Assembly (NCBI GenBank): GCA_961205875.1 | Contig: OY540810.1 | Location: forward strand, 19,592,001 to 19,656,000 | Reading direction: 5' to 3' | DNA from: Sialis fuliginosa | Lineage: Eukaryota > Arthropoda > Insecta > Megaloptera > Sialidae | DNA: 64,000 nucleotides | Shown: positions 50,816 to 59,800 of the stretch, in pieces | Numbering within the stretch: position 1 is the stretch's first letter | Layout of the letters: the number at the start of each line of letters is the position of its first letter | The notes under the pieces: model-generated | The model's input: the letters and a program-made list of their open reading frames with translations, nothing else | Told to the model about the DNA's origin: nothing | Database searches by the model: none | Made by a program: the position numbers and the translations under genes

Positions 50816-53800
50816 ATGATAGTAGTGACGTTAAATAAAAATAAAAACAAACTTGTTTGTTTAAACGTCAAAATTTATTAAAGAAGAGGAAACCGCAAGC
50901 TTTCGATTCACAGAATCATCGTCAGGCTATTAATAAAGATTTAAATTTGAGAAAGATGTCGTTATCTCAATAATAACGACATCTTTCTCAAATTTAAATC
51001 TTTATTAATAGCCTGACGATGATTCTGTGAATCGAAAGCTTGCGGTTTCCTCTTCTTTAATAAATTTTGACGTTTAAACAAACAAGTTTGTTTTTATATA
51101 TATTATATATATGAATATAATATCATATATAAAATATTTATAAATATGAAGAATTAATTGTATTTTTTGTATAGGACAAAAACTGTAAACATTACTAATT
51201 TTACTTTTCTTTTTCAGATTACAAAAAGTATGTAGATTATGGAGGTCAGTGGCAATAACTCCATCTTTGTGGAAAAATGTGGAACTTAGTTCTTGGATAA
51301 AAGAGCGTCAAAACACCGACCTGAAATTACAGTACATTATCGAATCTCGCTTATCAAAATGCCAAGATCTTAATTTAAGTAAGCATAAAACAATTCACTC
51401 TATATTACAGCCGGCTCAAGATGGTAAACGAGGTAAGGAGCATAAATGGCACCATTAAAATATAATGAATATGGTCTAAAAATGGTAATATAATAAAAAA
51501 AAGTCATTTGCGCAATTTTGAGAGATATTTTTAACGATAACCATGTATAAGAATAAACATCTCAAACATTTGTCTGATTCTATTTTATGAAAATAGATAC
51601 ATATATGAAATTGTTAGAGTATGTTATTACATTATTGTGACCTTACCCTTTACCTGTCAAGGTTTATGAGAGTTTAATATTGAAATTTTAAACAAAGGCC
51701 ATTACTTTTTTTAACCCCTTACCAACCAGGCCCGAACTCAGTTTGGACATGATTAATTTTTGCGTGCAAGAAAATTACGTACACGTACTGAACTGAAGCA
51801 TGCATAATAATTTAATAATAACAATTTTTGGCAAAACTTCAGTATCCGACGTACACTCTGATTTGATATTTTTATTTGGTGGCAATACTGTATTTGGATG
51901 ATGCGCGCGCATATGAGTTGTGTCAGTGACAGAATGGTGCTCAAACGGTGGAATATATGCGACCGCCAATACATTGTAATATAATATTAATAAACTATTA
52001 ACTGGCTGCATATGCAAATTAATGCCAAAAAAAAAAAAAATATTAATAAACTCATTATGTTTATCAACATAATATAACTGATTATTATTTTTAGTATATT
52101 TTTTACTATTTACATATATATTTTCATTCATTCATTATGTGTATCATGTTGTTACTTATTATAAATATGTATAGTATATTTTATATTTTTTTTTTATAAA
52201 TACGCGATTTTTACCAATGTAATGTGTAATAACTGATTTGATTCGTTTTTGGTCCCTAGTGGGACCGTCCTGTGATTCAAACTCAGTCATGAAACTGGAG
52301 AAAATTAATTAATTAATTATTTAATTTTAAGTTCCGTGTCATTTTGGATCTTTGATGTAGATCTCCCCTTTTTGTATATGTTCTCGCAATATAATCGACG
52401 TTTGTATGTGTTCGCAATGTCTTCGAGAAAACGTACAAATATATCGCCCGCGGTTTTTATTTCACATCTATACATGAACTCCGCTAAAAGTCTCAATATT
52501 TAATGTACTAGGATAATAGGGATTACTAAAGTTTATGATAGTCCTACATACAAAATTTTTAATGCTGGTATCCGGCTTAGCTACTTGATGATCGGTTTAA
52601 GTCAAAACAAATTGCTTTGAAATTTTGTATTATACCTTTTCCAATCCTTTACCGGCAATTCCTTTGTGTATGTTGAATCATATTTTGCTAATTTTAAATC
52701 GATTAATTAAAAAATGTAGGTATAACGTGACGTCAATTATATTATATACCTACATACATATATAAAAGAGACAAATAAAGGAAAAATCTACACCAAACCC
52801 AAAATTTCACAGAACCTACCAGAATTTCTTATTACACATTACGTTGGTTAATTATACATATATATGAAAAATAAAATACACACACATATTTTAGAAGTGT
52901 CATTCATATGTAAACATAAAACTACGGTCTCGATAATTATAAATACCAGTACATATAACAATAAAATATAATATAATATAATAATCATATATTGATAAAC
53001 ATAATAAGTAAGTTTATTAATATAATACAATATTATATTACAATGTATTGGCGGTCGCATATACCTATTCTACCGTTTGAGCACCATTCGGTCACTGACA
53101 ACTCATATGCGCGCGCATCACTCAAATACAGTATTGCCACCAAATAAAAATATCAAATCAGAGTGTACGTCGGATACTGAAGTTTTGCCCAATTTTTAGA
53201 GAAAATCTTGATTTTTTACTTATTATATATTTTTTTATTAAGGTATTTCTCGGAAAAATTAAAAGATTCGAGAGTAAGCTCAAATTTTGTAAAAAAACTA
53301 AAAAAAGGTTATTAGAAGCTCCATTCAAAATCTTAAAATGATTGACCATCTGTGAGCGAAGATATCGTCAAAATAAAATCAAAAATTTAACATAGCGAGT
53401 ATAGGGATTACGATATTTTAAGCGGATTTTCAATGAAAAAGTAAATAATTTTATGCGAAGGAAGATCAAGAAATTTATGAAATTTTGAGAAAAACTAAAT
53501 TAATATAATTGGAGTTAATATAAAAAATCTCAAGTATTTTCACCACCCCGTTTTTAAGTTATAAGTAAAATAAAAACTTATTTTCTGATAAAAAATATCA
53601 CGGTACTAGCTATGACAATGCCGCAAAGTATTGACAATTGCCGCGGTATTTAAAAATCTTACGTGCTGAATATATTGTTCTTTTAATTTCAAGGAATAAT
53701 AAAAATAATAAAAACTATTTCTTAATTATAAACTTATAATATATAACAAATTCAGCTGCAAATAATAGTACACATTATCACATCAAAACATTAAATAATA

Positions 53801-56800
53801 TGTAGCTGTCATCGGGAATACAAAAGTCGCGCATGTGCAATAGAAAATATATAATCAACGTTGCCTAATTTTATTTTAATTTATACCATGGCTATCTTGA
53901 TTTTATACTACACTTTTTTTTCCTTTTCTAACATATAACGTACCTTGTTTCTCTCCGAGAAATACCTTAAATAAAGCATTTAGGTTCATTATGGTTTGAA
54001 AAAAAAATTTTTTTACTACTTTTTTCCCAAGGGGTTAACCTTTAGAGGACGGGGATTTTTACGTTGAAATCGACCTTTTTATTTATACAAAATTTTTACA
54101 TTAAATGAATTAATTTCTCACGTGGCGTGCCCGATCAAGTTGCCGGTCGATATATCGACCAGTCCCGTCCGCAACGGAAAGTTTACAGTAAAAAATTCAG
54201 TTTGACGATTTGAAGGGGGTTTTCCTACGTAATTTGATGCGCTGAATACGAAAAAAATTATGAAAAAAATCTTGGAGGTAAACTTGACCTTGAAAATCGC
54301 ATTTCAAGGTCAAATTTATAGTTGTTGCTATTTTAGCTTCAAAATTGGCGAGCCCGCGTTTTGTGATGCGTTGAGTATGGAAAAAATATCCATATGGATC
54401 ACAAATGCAAACCTCGGTTTCGAAAAAAACGGGTCGCAACCTGGAGGGTGAGCGGTGAACGACGAAGCGTACAGGCGTCTTGTTATGCGGGCTTTTCAAA
54501 TACATTATACAACATGGAGGATTCTTTACGATTGTGTAGAGTATTCGTGCGAGTAATGTATGTATTGATGTGTTGCAGGACAACAAATAATAATAATAAT
54601 AGTAATAATAACAATAGTAAATCCTCCACAAGAAAAAAACAACCAAGTGCTAACCTGCTGGTAGGAACTAACGGCAATTTCAATTTTCGGCCTTATATTC
54701 ACCTGAAGACGTTTTTTGCGAGACGTAATACTGTTTTTTTCATGTTCAGTGCATCATAAAAAATAGGTATGCTAACTGTCAGGCCGAAATAGCAAAAAAA
54801 AAATTTTACCTGAAAATGCGAATTTCAAGATAAAGGGTGCCCCCTGAATTTTTTTACTATTTTTTTCGTATTCAGCGCATCAAATTACGTAGGAAAACAT
54901 CGAATATTTTTTTGTCCTATGGGTGGTCGATATTTCGACCACTCCCGTCCTTAAAAGGTTAACAACTGAATTCTGTCATATAATTAGATTAAAAGTCAAA
55001 TATACCTTTTTTTAAAGATTTAATTGAAATATAACTTAAATATAAACTTTGAACATTTTTTTAAAAGCCAACAAAAACATCCGGGTATTGCAAAAAAAAG
55101 AAAAAAAAGAAAAAAAAGGAAAAAAAAAAGTTCAATGTTTTTTCTATTTGCCATACCAGGATGTTTTTGTTGGCTTTTAAAAAAATGTTCAAGGTGTATT
55201 TTTTCAATTTAAACATTTTATTTGACTTGTGTGTATTTCAAAATGTCAATTTTCAAACGTCATTATTTCGAAAACCACTGATTTTAGAGATATGATATGC
55301 TGTACAAAAAGTGTTCAGAATTTATCGCACAATTCAAAAATGTTATAATACATAGGGTGTTCCATTTAAAAAAATCAATGATGATTGCATATGTTCTTCT
55401 TCAGACAGCCTGTATACAATTTTCTTATGTCAAAAAATCTGCAATTAAAAATAATAATCGACGGGTCCGAGCGTTTTTGCACAAAATAATTACCTGAATT
55501 TTAAACGAATTTGTTCCTTTCATCGTGAACGCACTTATATGTACCTATGGAAAGTTGCAGTCACATGTACTACTTCTACAACCAAGTTAGAAATGAATAC
55601 AAAAAATTTGGATTTCTAGCTTACAGTAATTACTGTGTGCACTGTGCCTCAGCTCACAGAAATATTATATATAATAAATAAACAATAAATCATTTTCTAT
55701 TATTTACTTTGTGTAAATTCATTTTATATAATTAGATAACTATTTTGAATTTAAAATTTAAATACAAGATTAAATTAACTCTTAAGAAACCTTTAAAGCA
55801 ATCTACCGAGAAAAAATGAACAGATCTGAGTAGATCTAATTTTTTATCTAATTTGAACGTACTTCGTATCCAGCCTGCTTAGATCTGATTAGATCTACTT
55901 ATTATTAGATCTGAACAACTTAAGAAATTTTTTTTTTGGAGCTATTTAAATAAAATTTTATCATTAATCTTGACAACTGTGGTGTAACTTCAGGGTGGCT
56001 AGACTGGCAAAAAGCTTGGAGCCTCAGTCTTTAAGGGGCCCCGTGACAAATATCCAGCAACCTGTATCCCTCACAAAAGTATCTCGCTAAGCTTTTTATT
56101 TTTTAGAGGGCCCTATCTTAAAAATTTGCTAGGGGCCCTAAATTTGTAGTTCTGCTAGTGCTTGACAGATAAAGAGTATAAATACAAAGTTCAAATATAA
56201 GTACTTTTTACAAAATATACTTAAGAGGGAAAAAATAGGTGAATTTTGGAAATTATTATCTCAAAAACTATTTGTTCGATTTCATCCAGGTTTGTTTTAT
56301 TCTAAAGAGGTATGTTTACAATTTTTTTTATGAATATATATCGACTGGGAGCGCTGCTGTCGTGGCTGGCGTAAAACATGTCCCTCGATGCGGTTCCCAG
56401 AATTACTGGCAGTCGGTTGATCTGAAAGAGAAATTTCAAAGAGATTCTTAGAAACCTTCGGTACGTAGGATTTTTTGAAAAAAAAAATGTTTTTCTCGAA
56501 ATGGCACCTGATTGAGCATTACATTAATTTTTCAATCACAATTTCCAACCCTTCTGGCTTGATAAAAAATAATAATTTAGTAAAAAAAAATCCTATGTTC
56601 CAAAGGGCATCCATTAACTTCTAGGAATCTCTTTGAAATTTCTGTTTCAGATCAACTGACTGCCAGTAATCTTAGGAACTGCATCAAGGGACATGTCGAT
56701 ATATATTCATAAAAAAAATTGTAAACATACCTCAATATATAAACTTTAGAATAAAATAAACCTAGATGAAATCGAACAAATAGTTTTTGAGATAATAATT

Positions 56801-59800
56801 CTCAAAATTCATCTGTTTTTCCGCCGTCTACTCATATGTTCCCTTAAGTACATTTATAACTATCTAATAATACATTTTTGAATACCAATTTTTAATAAAT
56901 GTATTTAATTACAAGTTACTTTTATTTGAAAATTAATTAAATTCAAGTACAATTACTCCAAAAAGTACTTAAGTGCATGCACAGCTCTGCCCATAAGTAT
57001 ATCTCATATCACAGACAAATAGCTAGGACATTTATTCTGAAACATACTGTATTGTAAAGGTGCCTATATATTATCTAGAGCCGGCAATCTATGGTTAGAG
57101 TATTTTGTGATAGCAATACTTAAACAAGATGCCAATTCTTGAAATTCAAACAAAACTTTCTTGTTCTTTACATTATTTTTGGCCCTATTACTACATATTT
57201 ATATTTGTAGCTCATTATTGACAAATAATGATTATTTTTTTAATGCAATTATCAATTTAATCTTGATTGCTTAATTATTTTTTAAATTTTCAGGTAACTG
57301 GAAAGTTAACAACATATCATATATTTTGGATGTTTTGGCAACTAATTGTTTAGAATTACATGGTCTCAACTTAAGTGGATGGATTGGTTTATCTGCTGAT
57401 CACGTAAAATATATAAGTACTAATTTTAAGAAACTTGAACGTCTGGATTTATCATACATAAATGTGAGTATTTTTACATTTATTATTTTATCACACATTA
57501 AATTATTTAATTGTAATATACTACTGGTCAAATATAACAGGACACTTTTTGAATGTAACACAATTTTAATAAAATTGTCATATTAATTTTAAAATTCAGA
57601 GAAATCATTAATGTGGCTTTGTTTTAAAGCCCAAAGAGTAACATCAATAGAGGATTTGCAACCCTTAGAAAGGTGAAAAATGGAATGTAGTAATTTAGTA
57701 TTGAAAAAAACTCTATTCCAAAATGATGTTAAAACTAGCATTAATTTTTATTTGTAGAACTTATTTGCACCCTGATCTTATTTATTTTATTAATATTTTA
57801 TTCTATTGACCTTTTGGTATCAGTCCCTAAATTTAGATCAATAACAAAAATATATGAACATTTCAAACAAATTAAAAAAATTTTCATGGTTTGTTAGAAA
57901 AAATTACAGTAAATATAAATTTTAAATTTAAATAAAATTCAGTTATTTTCAACCACGACATAGGTAAAGATACATTTTTTAAATTTACAAAATAGGTGGA
58001 AAACGGTTCTATATGTTAAAAAAAAATACATAAATTATATGGGTAAGCATTAACCCTAAAAAACCAAACCACCCTTGATAATAGAGTTAATACAGAATTC
58101 ATGTGTGATTTTATGAAAAATTAATGAAAACTGTTAATTGAAGATTTCTGTGCACATTTTGATCTTTACAATTTACCCCTACAAATGTAGCTACCTTAAA
58201 TTTAAAAAATATATTCTTTTTTGAAAATATTGATAAACTTTTTATGTCGTGCAAAAATCACATAAAATGATATTTAAGAAAACACAGTATGCTATTTTAT
58301 TTTTATAAAGAACTCCGCACTAAACTTACGGAAAATAGTTCCCAGTCAAATTGACTGAAATTGTAGTATATCATTCCATTCTGATCAAAAGTCTCCATGG
58401 GCAGAAAGTTTCAAAAATCAATAGATTCGGAGTTACAGAGTCTGGAATCATTAAAAAAAATCGTTAAAATAAAAAGCCATTTCAGCCAATTTGACCTGGA
58501 ACTATTTTCCATAAGTTTAGTGCGGAGTATTTTGATGTAAAATTATTATTATATCTTAAATATTAAAGCATATCAAGATTTTAAACTTTTTTGTGAAAAC
58601 TTTTCTTCATTCTGTAAAATATGTATTTACAAGATTTGAAAATTAATCAAACAAAATTTTATTAAAAAATAATAATTTGAAATTTTTACTAATATGCGCC
58701 TGATTATTTTCACATATTTTTAATTTTTTGACAATTTCAATCTAAATTTAAATTTTTCTGCTATGCAAACATCAAAATGACATTTAATATGTCCAATGTA
58801 AATAGCGATTTAAAAAAAAAGATGATTTTTTAATGCAAAATGATACAAATAGAGATAACTCTTCAATGGGAATATTTTATTACAAAAGTTGTAGTGACCT
58901 ATTTTATAGAAAATTTTATGCTTTACAAAAAAGATTCTTCAGATATCTTAAAAAAATAACTATTTTGGGATGCACCCCCTTACGTACGATTTTAATGATT
59001 GGGACCATCCTCAAGCCAGACCCAACCAAATTTCATTAATATCGGTTAAGTGGTTCATGAGTTATGCGTATGACAAGGATTCAGGGGACACACACACAGA
59101 TAGACCGACATGATACAAAAAATGTTTGTATTGATTTGAAACGGAAAGATCAAGTGAAAATTTTGAAATAGGAGAGCAGCTTTTTTTAAATGATCACAAA
59201 GCTTGTCGTATTTTCGATATGAAGAGGATGCAAAAAGAGACATTTTGTACCATTTTGCATCTTCCATAGAAGATGCAAAATGTGCTTGCTCGTGCTAAAT
59301 TCACCATTATTGAACAATTTTAATAAACACTATTCATTTTTTTATAATTACAATCTAAATCTAAAAATCTAAATTTTCGGCTATGTGAACGTCAAAATGA
59401 AATAAAGTAAATAGCGATTAAAAAAAAAAACAAAAACGAATTATGAGTTTTTTATGCAAATGGAAATAAATCTCCGTTAAGGAATATTTTACTACAAAAG
59501 TTGTGGTGACCTATTTTACAAACAACTGTATACTCTACAAAAAAGATTCTATAAAATTTTCACGTAACGTGTCATTCTTGAGATATCTTGAAATAATAAC
59601 TAATTTAAGATATGATTCTTCACCATAACACATGATTTTTAAATGGGACTGTCCTCAAGCTAGACCCAACCTACCAACCAACCAAGTTTCATTAATATTG
59701 GTTCAGTGGTTCTTGAGTTATGCGTGTGATAAGGATTCAGGGAACAGAACGAAAAATGTTTGTCTTGACTTGAAATGGAAAGATCATGTGAAAGTTTTGA

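Larger units (their letters stand above)
49547..51217 (+). other. FBXL6 intron 2
   Basis: 1.67 kb. It contains repeat A copy 3, an (ATT)n run at about 50600-50625, a (TA)n tract (50632-50817) with an embedded GC-rich island, and a perfect palindrome (50843-51095). Confidence 0.8.
51715..54034. mobile_element. Composite TTAA-flanked piggyBac-like element
   Basis: TTAA at 51711-51714 and 54035-54038, ends CCCCTTACC and CAAGGGG inverted. The left 110 bp match the small element at 23881 (CCGAACTCAGTTTGG, GAAAATTACGTACACG). It has been interrupted by two further elements. No transposase frame found. Confidence 0.65.
51379..57293 (+). other. FBXL6 intron 3
   Basis: 5.9 kb. It contains the TTAA-element stack (51715-54958), a short fold-back (55050-55192), an old repeat piece near 55990-56160 (AAGGGGCCCCG, GAGGGCCC) and the fold-back at 56225-56843. 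No other gene; the peptide frames here are chance or transposon sequence. Confidence 0.75.

Noticed and set aside
51411-51432. Possible 22-nt micro-exon (ATTACAG|...|GTAAGG) after FBXL6 exon 3
   Set aside because: Its length would shift the frame, and direct joining of exon 3 to exon 4 already gives a perfect LRR.
54197-54646. 149-codon minus-strand frame with poly-Tyr/Leu
   Set aside because: Produced by the AAT/ATT run read on the other strand.
54394-54759. 121-codon frame as a host gene
   Set aside because: Fully within a TTAA-flanked element; only its possible captured exon is kept as a finding.
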